Part shown: positions 54,211-63,549 of the stretch, in pieces
Layout: each line of letters opens with the position of its first letter
Position numbering within the stretch: the first letter of the stretch is position 1
Assembly: GCF_019393635.1 (NCBI RefSeq)
Contig: NC_057864.1
Coordinates: 80,479,882-80,543,881, forward strand
Reading direction: 5' to 3'
Source: Dromiciops gliroides
Taxonomy: Eukaryota; Chordata; Mammalia; Microbiotheria; Microbiotheriidae
Length of the DNA: 64,000 bases
The notes under the pieces: model-generated
The model's database searches: none
The model's input: the letters and a program-made list of their open reading frames with translations, nothing else
Told to the model about the DNA's origin: nothing
Translations under genes and position numbers: made by a program

Positions 54211-54612
54211 CAATCTAATTTAATTACTCAGCAAGCAATATTCTTTTATTATATCTTAGAAAATACACATATTTTGGACCACTTGTAAGCATTTAGTTTG
54301 TAGCTCTAAGGAAAAAAGGATATATATTTTTGTAATACTACTAGAAAACACAACACTTTGTGAAATAGATGACGGCATAGATTTATTCGTTAGCAATAAA
54401 GAAACTTGATATCTGGCCAGGTTCGATAAAAGATTCTTACATGTATGGGATTATTGCCTGGATGTTATATTTGTCTAATATATAAAACGAGCCCAATATA
54501 GACATGAATGCTGAAAGATTTGACAAGGGATAAGGTAGGACTTGTCATACTAGTGATGAGATAGTTGTCATCTTATTTGTTGGCCTTCATTATTGTCTCC
54601 TAGATCCTTTTG
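54211..54612. other. unassigned
   Basis: No feature named. Confidence 0.4.
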
Positions 54613-54614
54613 TT

Positions 54615-54838
54615 AGCTAGCATTTATATAGTACTGTGAGGTTTGCAGAATCGTTTATTATCTCATTTCATTCTCATCACAATTCTAGGATGTAGGTGCT
54701 GTCATTAGTCCCACTTTACAGACGAGAAAAACAGGGATTCAGTGATTTGCCCAGGATCACACAGCCAGTAAGTGTCTGATGCCAGATTTGAACTCAGGTC
54801 TTCCTGCTTCCAGGTCCAGAGCTCTATTTGATACAAAA
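54615..54838 (-). mobile_element. CORE-SINE (MIR/MAR1 type)
   Basis: GCATTTATATAGTACTGTGA, GGTTTGCAGAATCG, CCACTTTACAGACGAGAAAA, GATCACACAGCCAGTAAGTG and TCCAGGTCCAGAGCTCTATT are in antisense order. Confidence 0.8.
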
Positions 54839-55570
54839 ATAGGCTTTGGAAAAATGAAACTACTCTTCCATTTATAATTCTGTTCTTAGTTATATCTATT
54901 TTCTTGGTGATTTGAATATTCTCTCCAATGGTGCAGATCGTAGTTCATCCCTGCCTTATCATCTTGTGCATTTCTTGTCTATGTCTCCCAATGTGATGAG
55001 AGCCTTCAAGAGCTCTTGAGATTATGCAGGTACCTCTGGAATAAATAGGTAGTCCATCTTATATACACCTCTTGTTATGTGATCACTCTGCCTCCTTTTG
55101 GGGGGGGGTCACGCCTTTCTCTGATGACATCATTTACATTATTTCTCCTGCATAAATGTTAAGAATATGTTGCAAACATGCATGCACACCACATGCAGAG
55201 CTCTGAATGCATTCTGAGTGACTCTAAGCTTTCACATAGCTCCAGAAGCTAAGGTATTCCATGACAAATAGCCACGCAGTATCTCTGAAGGAATACTGAT
55301 CCTGGAAGTTGGTTTTTATTTTAAGGAGAAGCAGAGGGTCATTAAAAGCACTTCACAATTTACAAAAAAGTGGTCCATTATGTTCTCCTCCTATTCAATT
55401 TAGGACCCATTTCATTATTCTTGCATGATATTTGTTCTAGATAGGTGTATTAATGGGTAAGGTCTATTAAATGTCATATTGTAGTTTGGCTTTGTAATTT
55501 TAGAATTTTAAAGTCAGAAGGAAGCATCTATTCTTTAACTTCTCTAATGCACAAACCCCTTTTACAACAG
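54839..55570. other. unassigned
   Basis: No feature named. A run of ten G lies near 55100. Confidence 0.4.
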
Positions 55571-55574
55571 TGTA

Positions 55575-55768
55575 GTACCATAGAACAACTGCTGGATTTG
55601 GAGTCATAGGATGTGTGTTCAAGTACTGATTCTGCTATTTATTACCTGTGTTATCATGAGCAAGTCACTTCATTTCTCTAGGCCTCAGTTTCCTCAAAGA
55701 TGAAATGAGGCCATTTAACAAAATGACCTAAAAGTCCCTTCCATCTCCAATTCTATGACCTTACAGAC
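55575..55768 (+). mobile_element. MIR3-like CORE-SINE
   Basis: CTGCTGGATTTGGAGTCATA, ATGAGCAAGTCACTTCATTT, AGGCCTCAGTTTCCTCAAAG and TCCCTTCCATCTCCAATTCT are in sense order. Confidence 0.8.
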
Positions 55769-56202
55769 ATACATAATAGTCGTGCAGACTTTATATGTCT
55801 CCAATGATAGAAAATTTATTTGGCCCCATTTCATTTTTGGATGCCTCCTGTTGTGAAAAATGTCTTTCCTCCCTCAACCTTAAAAGGAACAGTAGAAAGA
55901 GAAGTTCATTCCTCAGCACCTTCTTCAGCACTTTTGTGCCCCATTGGATGCATAGAATTTTTCTGATGATGTTCTAGAACAGTCTTTTTAATAGTATAAA
56001 CTATTTAGCAACTACCAAAATATTTTTGATAGTGTTATGCAGGGTCTTAAAAACAAAACCAAAAAAAACAAAACACCTAATAATCTATATTCCATCTTAG
56101 ATAAGGTGCTATAAAAATTAAGTAAATGAAGCATACTTTTCCCACTAAACCCAACAAAGATGACTTTGTTCAATTTGATTCTGATTATTAATATCAACTT
56201 AG
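55769..56202. other. unassigned
   Basis: No feature named. Confidence 0.4.
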
Positions 56203-56206
56203 GCAT

Positions 56207-56746
56207 TGTGAGATTTAAAATTGGATATTAGATCATAAATCTCCCCTACTTTTAGGGTGACATGTGGTTCTTTACTCTGGGGAGGTGAATGGACTGGTAC
56301 AAGGGCATTCAAAAAATCTGGATCTGGGAATATATGGCTTTCATTATCTATGTTCCATTCCTCCCCAAGACCCCGTCAATCCTGTGCCCTCCTCTGAGAG
56401 GGACCTTGGTTACCATTATTCTGGTACTGCCTTTCTGTATTCCTCTGAAAAGATCTATTTCTATTTTGATTTCACCTGTAATTAGAATTAGAATTTCTTC
56501 TCCAAGTCCTACATTCTCTCAATTCATGCCCCTCCTTACGACAGTAACAACACACCTTAGTGTCCTTGTTCTGGTGTTCACATGGCTGAACACCCTTTTG
56601 GGGAGGAGACCAACAGTCCGCCTGCTGCGCATGTCAGACTGCCTGCTACGCACTCGACTTCCGGGGTGTGAGCTTAAAAGACAAGGAGAGAACGGAAGTG
56701 GGGGCTTTTTCCTGCTCTGCTGGTCTTCTGACTGCACTGCACAGAT

Positions 56747-56798
<52 letters not shown>

Positions 56799-57042
56799 AA
56801 GGTGGCCTTCGGTTTTGGTGAGTTTTTTATAAGGAATATAGACTAAGCTTAGACTTAAGACGATTTGTATTGTGTTTCTACTTTCCTATCCTTCTAATCA
56901 ACATCACCTTGTGACTACCATAACAATAAAAAGTCTATCTAGAAAACCAAAAGCTTCTTCCATTTACTAGTCTGGGAGATAAATTAAGGGAAAGGTTAAG
57001 TAGGGGAGATTTATGATCTAATATCCAATTTTAAATCTCACA
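56207..57042 (+). mobile_element. LTR-like unit with perfect 45-bp inverted ends
   Basis: The ends are TG...CA (TGTGAGATTTAAAATTGG and TTTTAAATCTCACA). A perfect 4-bp duplication GCAT flanks it (56203-56206 and 57043-57046). The first 45 bp (56207-56251) and last 45 bp (56998-57042) are exact reverse complements. Inside are a TTAAAA motif (56674-56679) and AATAAA (56925-56930), spaced as U3, R and U5 of an LTR on the plus strand, and a (TC)n tract. The 4-bp duplication and TG/CA suggest retroviral integrase. The long inverted ends are unusual and leave a DNA transposon as a second choice. Confidence 0.65.
56749..56796. repeat. (TC)24 microsatellite
   Basis: A pure TC tract inside the LTR-like unit. 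It explains a Ser-Leu repeat in the open frame across it. Confidence 0.95.
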
Positions 57043-57224
57043 GCATAAAACAGGGAAAGGTGTGTTTGCCAATTTTTTTTGCCATTGTCTTGGAGGCTGG
57101 GTAGTGTGGAGTCCAAATGGAAGAGAGATTCCATAGAGGTGTCAAATATGAACAAAGTCTGAAACATCCTGTTCATCATTTCTTACAGTCCACTCTATCA
57201 GCCAGTACCAGATTCTTTTCCTCT

Positions 57225-57268
57225 TTACTGTTTTGTAGTATAGTTTGAAATCTGGAATTGCTAAGCCA
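57225..57268 (-). mobile_element. L1 ORF2 fragment (left)
   Basis: TTTTGTAGTATAGTTTGAAA and TCTGGAATTGCTAAGCC are the antisense of a well-known L1 ORF2 stretch. The copy resumes at about 57518. Confidence 0.6.
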
Positions 57269-57319
57269 CTTTCAAGCTCTGAAAGGCTTTCATTTCATGA
57301 TAAATTCAGGATAGCCATT

Positions 57320-57517
57320 TGTTGCAAATAGGGGGGAAAAGAATATAATGAGCTAGGATCATATACTGGAAAGAAATTCATCTAGAGGTTGGAGACCTCC
57401 ACTTTGATTTCAAACATGCTGCTAAATAATTGTGGGACTTTTGACAAGTCACTTCATTAGACTGTGAGCTCCTCAAGGGCAGGGCCTAAGTCTCTTGTTC
57501 TTCCAGCTGAATTGTGT
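57320..57517 (+). mobile_element. MIR and L2 3' pieces within L1
   Basis: GGTTGGAGACCTCCACTTTG and TTGACAAGTCACTTCATT form a MIR-like head/body. AGACTGTGAGCTCCTCAAGG, then GCAGGGCCTAAGTCTC, is an L2 3' end. Both break the L1. Confidence 0.55.
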
Positions 57518-57903
57518 TATTATTTTTATAGCTCTATAAAATAAATCTTTGGTAGCTTGTTATGGCACTGAATAAGTACATTAACTTAGATAGAATTATC
57601 ACTTTTATTATGTTGGCTTGGCCTGCCCATGAGCAATTAATATTTTCCCAAATGTTTAGGTCTGTCTTTGTGTGAAAAATATTTTATAACTGTGGTCATA
57701 TAATCTCAGGGTTTATCTTGGTAGGTAGACTCCCTAGTATTTTACATTGTATAAAGTTATTTTAAATGGAATTTCTCTCTGGCTGCTGGACTTTGTTGGT
57801 AATATATAGAAATGCTGGTGATTTATGTGGGTATATTTTATATCCTTCAACTTTGCTGAAGTTGTTAATTGTTTCAACTAATTTTTTACTTGATTCTCTA
57901 AGG
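57518..57903 (-). mobile_element. L1 ORF2 fragment (middle)
   Basis: AATCTTTGGTAGCTTGTTAT, GGCACTGAATAAGTACATTA, GGCTTGGCCTGCCCATGAGC, TTGGTAATATATAGAAATGC and CAACTTTGCTGAAGTTGTTA are the antisense of the L1 reverse-transcriptase region. It is old and cannot be translated. Confidence 0.85.
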
Positions 57904-58080
57904 TGAAGCTTCTTAAACTGTAGGTTGCAACCCCATATAGGGTCACATAACTGAATGTGGGGGACATGAAAAATTTGGCAACAGCAAAAAGGTTATGTAT
58001 ACCTATTTTATATACCAAGGATCATATAAAACTTTTGCAGGTGAAAAGGGATCAAGAGTGGAAAAATTTAAGAAGCCCTG
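57904..58080. mobile_element. 177-bp hAT-type MITE in L1
   Basis: The ends TGAAGCTTCTTAAACTG and (reverse complement) CAGGGCTTCTTAAATTT form inverted repeats. The 8-bp flanks CTCTAAGG (57896-57903) and CTCTGGGG (58081-58088) fit a hAT duplication with two changes. Removing the element rejoins L1 (GATTCTCTA and GGGGTTCTTGAAGTATAG). It is too short to encode transposase. Confidence 0.8.
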
Positions 58081-58088
58081 CTCTGGGG

Positions 58089-58200
58089 TTCTTGAAGTAT
58101 AGGATCATATCATCTGCAAAGGGTGATTTGTTTCATCACTATCTATTTTTATTCCTTAAGTTTCTTTTTCTTGTCATTGCTAAAGTTGGCATTTAGAGAA
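58089..58200 (-). mobile_element. L1 ORF2 fragment (right)
   Basis: TTCTTGAAGTATAGGATCAT, ATCATCTGCAAAGGGTGATT and AGTTTCTTTTTCTTGTCATT continue the L1 beyond the MITE. Confidence 0.85.
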
Positions 58201-58206
58201 ATTTAG

Positions 58207-58232
58207 AGAAATGGTACAGAGGTACCATTTCT
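58207..58232. repeat. 11-bp hairpin
   Basis: AGAAATGGTAC, loop AGAG, GTACCATTTCT: a perfect 11-bp stem with a 4-base loop at the edge of the L1 remnant. Confidence 0.85.
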
Positions 58233-58260
58233 AGCATTTCTCCAATGAGAAATTAGCAGC

Positions 58261-58995
58261 TGTAAGCACTGTCTCTGTTTTAATCAATAAGGATGAATAG
58301 AAAGTAGGGCATATGGTGAAGAGGAAACAGTTGTTTACACCACACACTCCTGTTTAATCAGTGACACTCTATACTATACCTTGTCAAATGTAGATTTCTT
58401 GGAATACATTTGGAAATATATTTCTGTCAGAGTGGGAAGCATTAGGCTCAATTCCATCTATCCATTGCTGTGCATAAAAGGATACTATGTTAAAAAACGA
58501 GGGATGAGGGATGTTTTGCTTGTGAAGACTGAATGAATGATGCAGGATGTCAGTGCCTTTTTGTCACAAATCCGTTTTCAGCAAGACATCATATGCTAAT
58601 TCTGTTACCATTGTCTGATGTTCAAAAGAATAACACTCCCCTCTAATACAGTTTCACTGAGGAATGGATTTCTTTTTAAAAATTTTATTTCATTCTGAAC
58701 TTTAAAAGCATCAAATAAAATTGAAATTTTTATATATACAGTGGAACAGAAATGGAGGGTGACTCATGAAACTGCAGATCATTTTTAGGTACAGCTCTCT
58801 TTTCAGGAATAGAATGCCAGGCTCTTTTCCAATACTGGATGCCGATTGTAGGGCTCACAAGTATTGTGATGTGTAAGCTGTTTAGTGAGTATAGTTGGCA
58901 AGGTTCACTCCCATCAAATCAGGGAAAACTTCCCTTTAGGGTAAAATTGACCACAGCTTCTTACAGAAGTGATTTGGCTCTGGCATTGTTATTAG
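58261..58995. other. unassigned
   Basis: No feature named. Confidence 0.4.
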
Positions 58996-58997
58996 CA

Positions 58998-59075
58998 CGG
59001 AACTTCAGAGTTGGAAACAACTTGTCAGAAGTCCTGTACTTCAACTCACATCTGAACAAGAAATTTGTCTACATA
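58998..59075 (-). mobile_element. CR1/L3 LINE 3' end (segment 1)
   Basis: CGGAACTTCAGAGTTGGAAA, CAACTTGTCAGAAGTCCTGT and CAACTCACATCTGAACAAGA match the antisense CR1 3' end. A DNA transposon breaks it. Confidence 0.7.
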
Positions 59076-59332
59076 CAGGGGTGTACTGGAACCAGTTCCA
59101 ATGGGCTTACTGAGAGCCAACCATTCAATTTTTGGTGTGAACATTTATACCTTGGACAAGTCAGAAAACGTTAGGAAGCAGAGCTTGATTTATTGATATG
59201 TTGATTGTTTAGATTTGAGAAAACGATGGAGAAAATGTTAATAATGCAGATTAAATTTAAGTGTGCTGTGGGTACATTTTTTTTCCCCAGAGAGCTGGTT
59301 GTTATTATTATACATATACCAGCACACCACTG
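59076..59332. mobile_element. 257-bp hAT-type element in CR1
   Basis: The left end CAGGGGTGTACTGG and right end (reverse complement) CAGTGGTGTGCTGG match at 12 of 14 positions. Both begin CAG, as hAT ends do. CR1 sequence lies on both sides. The 8-bp duplication is not visible any more. No coding capacity. Confidence 0.65.
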
Positions 59333-59367
59333 AATCATCGTACCTAGGTCATCCAGCCTTTGTTTTT
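59333..59367 (-). mobile_element. CR1/L3 LINE (segment 2)
   Basis: GTACCTAGGTCATCCAGCC, TTTG lies between the hAT element and the SINE, in CR1 order. Confidence 0.7.
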
Positions 59368-59570
59368 TTTTTTTTTGCGTGCGCGTGCACGCACGCACGT
59401 GTTTGTGTATGTGTGTGTTTGTGTGTGTGTGTGTTTTGAGGCAATTGGGGTTAAGTGACTTGCCCAGGGTCACACAGCCAGTAAATGTTAAGTGTCTGAG
59501 GCCGGATTTGAACTCAGGTATTCCTGACTCCAGGTCCGGTGCTCTATCCACTGCACCATCTAGCTGCCCC
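59368..59570 (-). mobile_element. poly-A SINE with GT/GC-expanded tail
   Basis: Body GAGGCAATTGGGGTTAAGTG, and a head ending CATCTAGCTGCCCC. Between the T run and the body is a (GT)/(GC) alternating tract (59377-59435). A perfect 15-bp duplication CCAGCCTTTGTTTTT flanks it (59353-59367 and 59571-59585). It is inserted in CR1. Confidence 0.95.
59377..59435. repeat. alternating purine-pyrimidine tract
   Basis: GCGTGCGCGTGCACGCACGC, ACGTG, then (GT)n with TTTG breaks. The first 25 bases alternate strictly and are rich in CpG, a classic Z-DNA-prone pattern. Confidence 0.9.
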
Positions 59571-59585
59571 CCAGCCTTTGTTTTT

Positions 59586-59765
59586 AAGGCTTCTGGGGTT
59601 GCACATTTTGCTTTTGGATAGCACTAATTATGAGGAATTTTTTCCTTTCATCAAACCTAAATCTACCTCTGCCACTTTCAGTTAGTACTCCCTAGTTCCT
59701 CTAGCTGGGCCAAATAGAACAGGGCTAATTTCTTTTTCATTTTTCAGTCCTTTGATTCTCCCCCA
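59586..59765 (-). mobile_element. CR1/L3 LINE (segment 3)
   Basis: TTGGATAGCACTAATTATGA, CATCAAACCTAAATCTACCT, CCTAGTTCCTCTAGCTGGGC and CAAATAGAACAGGGCTAATT continue the CR1. Confidence 0.75.
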
Positions 59766-59799
59766 GCCCCTGCCCTGGATTTCAGTTTGTCTCTTCTCT

Positions 59800-60195
59800 T
59801 TTTTTTTCTTTTAGTCTGTCTCTTTTCTAATACATCCTTCACACAGTTGTCAAAATAATCTTCCTAAAGCATAGATCTGATCAAACCGCTCCTCTGCTCA
59901 AAATTCTCTGGCTTTCTCTCTGTGAATCTAGACTAAAACATATCCTCTTCAGCTGAGCTGTCAAAGCCTCTGGCATTTGGGCTCTAGCCTTTTCTTCTTT
60001 CATGTTACTCCCTTCCATGCATTCTGCCTTGTAATCAAATTATCATTATCGCTCTTCCCTCAATAAACTATTCTGTCTCCCACCTGGGTGCCTTTATATA
60101 GGCTGCCCCCTCCCCATCTGGGATGCACTTTTTCTTGCTTCCTCTTCTTCACATCTTCAAGGATCATCCAAGTGCTGAGAAGCCTTTTATTTTCT
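59800..60195 (+). mobile_element. L2 LINE ORF2 end
   Basis: CACAGTTGTCAAAATAATCT, TCCTAAAGCATAGATCTGAT, CTCCTCTGCTCAAAATTCTC and CATCTGGGATGCACTTTTTC, then CACATCTTCAAGGATCATCC, follow the L2 order. Frames are broken. Confidence 0.75.
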
Positions 60196-60227
60196 TCAAA
60201 TGATGTGACTCCTTGTGGATCCTATAG

Positions 60228-60428
60228 TAGAGGGGATCTTAACCTGAGGTCCATAGATAGATTTCAAGGGTGGGCTTTGTAAATTTAGAAAAGAAAACAA
60301 ATTATATTTTTGATTTCACTAACCTCTAATTGAAATTTAGACTTCTTTCAATTGTTAAAAAAAAACAAAACTTTTTTTTGTTTTGTTTTCTCCTTAAGAA
60401 GTCCATAAGCTTCATCAGAAGGCAGAAA
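60228..60428. mobile_element. non-autonomous DNA transposon-like element
   Basis: AGGGGATCTTAACCTGAGGT, CCATAGATAGATTTCAAGG, TTGATTTCACTAACCTCTAA, TTGAAATTTAGACTTC and AAGTCCATAAGCTTCATCAG. The last part resembles the complement of the start of the elements at 20828 and 63365, so it is the same family in another orientation. Confidence 0.5.
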
Positions 60429-60654
60429 GATGAAATGAGTGTCTGATTCAGAGTCAGGAACACCTGGATCCCTATACCACCTCAGGCACTAATTAGCTGT
60501 ATGACCTTTAACCTCTTCAAGATTCTTTTTCCTCATCTATAGAAGAGGAATAATCTATGATACCTATCTCACAGGGTTCTTATAAGAATCAAAAGATTCA
60601 ATTAATCAGTGTGGAGTATTTTACAAATCTGAAGGTTCTTTTTCTCTATCTCTC

Positions 60655-60715
60655 ATAAATATACACACACACATATATGTATACATATATATATACATAT
60701 GCACATATTATTTTT
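60655..60715. repeat. CA/TA microsatellite
   Basis: Imperfect ATACACACACACATATATG and TATACATATATATATAC tract. Confidence 0.85.
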
Positions 60716-60744
60716 ATTATATATGCTCACATCTAATTGCTACT

Positions 60745-60990
60745 GTTGTTAACAACGTAGGACTTGGAGTCAGGAAGATCTGAATTGAAATCCACCCTGA
60801 GACATTTACTAGCTGTGTGACCCTGGGCAAGTCACTTAAGCTCTGTTTGCCTCTCTTTCTTCAACTATAAAATGGAGATAATAACAGCACCTACTTCACA
60901 AGGTTGTTGAGAGGATTGTGAGGTGATATTTGTAAAATCTGTCACAAACTATAAAATGCTATGTAAATTCCAGCAATTAATACATTTTAT
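60745..60990 (+). mobile_element. CORE-SINE (MAR1/MIR type)
   Basis: GGACTTGGAGTCAGGAAGAT, TAGCTGTGTGACCCTGGGCA, AGTCACTTAAG, TATAAAATGGAGATAATAAC, AAGGTTGTTGAGAGGATTGT and AAAATGCTATGTAAATTCCA are in sense order. Confidence 0.85.
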
Positions 60991-61120
60991 TTATTTATCT
61001 ATTCATCTATTTATTTATTCATTTACTATGCCACCTACTTCCCCAGCCCATACTTTCAATGATATTTATCACAACCCCTCTATGCCTGTTCATCCTGTTT
61101 TTAAGCTCATTTCCTCAAAG

Positions 61121-61220
61121 ATCTAGAACTGGAAAGGACTTCAGAGAGCATCTAGTCTAATCTGCTCATTTTTCATATGATGAAACTGAGGCCTGGAGAA
61201 GTTAAGTGACTTATACAACT
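61121..61220 (-). mobile_element. MIR3-like CORE-SINE fragment
   Basis: AGAACTGGAAAGGACTTCAG, AGCATCTAGTCTAATCTGC and TGATGAAACTGAGGCCTGGA are in antisense order. A short CTTGTC repeat follows. Confidence 0.7.
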
Positions 61221-62080
61221 CTTGTCCTTGTCCTTGTCCTTTCACAAGATGAGCCAGGTGTCTTATTTTCTTTCTCCTGGTACAAAACAAATCCTTGTTG
61301 AATTAAATTGTTTAATTATAATATTCCAAACCAGAATCCCAAAGATCATTTTCTTAGGGTAAGACTAAACATATTTTTTTTGGTGCTGTCATGTAAATAT
61401 ATATTTAGAATAACCTCCTCCCCTGAATTTAAGAAGTTTAGATTTTAACTAGATTGAAAAAAAATGAGACAGCATATTGGTCTTTAAAAATTCATTTTTT
61501 CCTACATATTTCCAAAATGAACACCAATTTTTAGGAATAATATTGTAAATGTGAATAAGGAAGTCTTTTGAAAGATGTTGCAAAAACGGGTATAACCTAA
61601 CAGGGTATCATAACAGAAACCATTACAAAACTGTTTCTTAGAAACGAAAGGGCTATTCATTCTCTGTAGGCAAGGCCCTGACTCCAAGGCTGTGTTTTCC
61701 TTGACAAGTTTAGAATGTTATTAGCAGAGAAGCTCAGGGTACAAAGAAGCCCATTCAGTTTTAGAGGCTCTTTAGACAGTGTGGGAGCAACCAAGAAAAA
61801 CAGTAAGATTGTAGTACTGTTTGATGCAGGCAAACAAAAACAAAAACAAAATTCCTTGAAGTGAGCACAATATTGCTTTTAAACTTTCTATTAAAGGACT
61901 GATATGAATATAAAGTCCAAATTGAATTTGATTATCAAAGCCAAATAAAGCATTTTCATATTCACATTAGCATATGTCTGAAAAAGAGAAATTGTCCTTG
62001 TTCATTATTCAAGGGACAGACTAAGACTTTTTTATTTCATTTTTATACCATGCAACGTTATATTAATTTTGATTATTATT
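61221..62080. other. unassigned
   Basis: No feature named. Confidence 0.4.
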
Positions 62081-62084
62081 ATTG

Positions 62085-62305
62085 TTGTTTACAGCTTATA
62101 GTTATTTGATGCTTTGCAAATATTAAATGCTGGACATACCTTATTTTATTTAATTATAACTGTACATCCTTGAGCTAATCCTCATCTGAAAGTCAAAGAA
62201 ACCAAAGATCAGGGAGGTTCCCTGACTTCCCTTAGGTCACAGAACTAGAAAGTGATAGAATTGTCATTTGGATCAAAGTTTTCTCTCTCCAATTTCTTTG
62301 CTTTT
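62085..62305 (-). mobile_element. CORE-SINE (MIR type), diverged
   Basis: TTTGATGCTTTGCAAATATT, CATCTGAAAGTCAAAGAAAC and TAGGTCACAGAACTAGAAAG are in antisense order. Confidence 0.6.
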
Positions 62306-62610
62306 TCCACGTACCAAGATGCTAAAAGGAGGCTTTTAAAAAAAACAAAAACAACATGTAGGAAGTGCAAATGAAAGGTCCTGGGACTCCTACATCAGTG
62401 ATTTTTTATAGAATTAACTTAAATAAATGTAGTAACTTAATAGTGTTGTTGGTAATTTACCCTTTTCCCTCTCCCAGATTAGTGACTAAAATTATTACAC
62501 ATGAATAAGTTAACACCTAGTGACTTAAAGTCTACTTTTATTGCCTGAACCATTCATTTATTATTATCCTAAATTTGGAACTTTGTGAAACAAAAACTTC
62601 AATAATCCTA
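62306..62610. other. unassigned
   Basis: No feature named. Confidence 0.4.
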
Positions 62611-62614
62611 GCTT

Positions 62615-62815
62615 CCATTTATTAGCTTTGCATTGGGATCAGGATGACCTAAATTTTTATTATACCTCTAGCTGTGTGACCCTAGGTAAGTCCTTTAACC
62701 TCTTTCATCCTTAATTGTGTGAAGATCAAGTGAGACAATAACTGTAAAGCACTTAGCACAATGCTCAGCACATAGTAAGCACTATACGTGTTCAATATTA
62801 TTATTGTTGTTGTTA
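62615..62815 (+). mobile_element. MIR CORE-SINE
   Basis: TCTAGCTGTGTGACCCTAGG, TAAGTCCTTTAACCTCTTTC and GTAAAGCACTTAGCACAATG, then CTCAGCACATAGTAAGCACT, are in sense order. Confidence 0.8.
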
Positions 62816-62912
62816 CTTGACCTTGAACCTCAGTTTCCTCATCTTTAAAATGTGTAGATTGGAGTAGATGGTCTCTAGAGTCGCTACCAGCCCCAAATCT
62901 ATAACCCTCTAA
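62816..62912 (+). mobile_element. MIR3-like 3' half
   Basis: GAACCTCAGTTTCCTCATCT, TTAAAATGTGTAGATTGGAG and TAGATGGTCTCTAGAGTCGC, then a CR1-type end. Confidence 0.7.
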
Positions 62913-62933
62913 TGATGATTGCTTATTTTGCAG

Positions 62934-63037
62934 GATTCAAAGAAGCTCTAGTCCTGAGAAGGAACTCCGAAGTGAAAAAAAAGTCGGCTGTAATTGAGAC
63001 CATAATGTCCTGCATAGATCCCTATCAATACATTATA
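62934..63037 (+). CDS. candidate 104-nt internal exon
   Basis: An acceptor-like TTGCTTATTTTGCAG precedes it and a perfect donor GTAAGT follows. The frame runs through without stops from FKEALVLRRNSEVKKK to IDPYQYII: 34 whole codons after 2 bases of a split codon (start phase 1, end phase 0). No repeat I know covers it, unlike most of the window. I do not recognise the protein, and no neighbouring exon is visible. It could be chance or a non-coding transcript's exon. Confidence 0.3.
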
Positions 63038-63039
63038 GT

Positions 63040-63362
63040 AAGTTGTTTTCCCTCAGCATTGGCTTTAAAAAAAATAATCACTGGATGGGTGTTAAAGGCA
63101 TTGCCAGGCCGAAGTGTTTTGCAATGCAAAATGAAACATCTCAAAGGAGATGTTTGTGCAATTTATGAATGAACATGACCTACTTGGTATTTTTCAGTGA
63201 GGGCAGTGCATGTGAATTTAATTTTGGCAAAGATATGTTTATATGATACTTTGTTTTTCCTCTTCCTTTTTAAAAATGAGAACATATTTCCAGAACATGT
63301 GCATAGTAACACTGAATTGTAGGTTGTAGCCTTGTATATACTTTGCTTTAAATAGAAGGCTC
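63040..63362. other. unassigned, non-repetitive
   Basis: No repeat named. A 9-bp stem (AAACATCTC, AAAG, GAGATGTTT) lies at 63134-63155. Confidence 0.4.
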
Positions 63363-63364
63363 TT

Positions 63365-63545
63365 GGCTCTTTCTTTTTGTTATAGCCCCCTTTAGCAGTC
63401 AGGTGAAGCCTAGGGACTTCTCAGAATAATGTTTTAGATTCCTACCATAAAATTACAAAGGGAAACAATTATATTGAAATTTGGCTATAAACACATTTTT
63501 TAAAAAATCATGGACCCTAGGAACCCATAGATTTAAATTTAAATG
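63365..63545. mobile_element. non-autonomous DNA transposon-like element
   Basis: GCCCCCTTTAGCAGTCAGGT, GAAGCCTAGGGACTTCTCAG, AATAATGTTTTAGATTCCTA, AATTATATTGAAATTTGGC and CATGGACCCTAGGAACCC share order with 20828-21030. Confidence 0.55.
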
Positions 63546-63549
63546 ATCC

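Noticed and set aside
56289..56846. 185-codon open frame in the LTR-like unit
   Set aside because: It overlaps a second frame, crosses the (TC)n tract (Ser-Leu repeat) and the likely promoter and R region. No family motif. A chance frame is more likely.
60361..60391. A-run/T-run mirror (AAAACAAAAC ... GTTTTGTTTT)
   Set aside because: Low-complexity runs inside a DNA transposon relic. Pairing is expected from composition.
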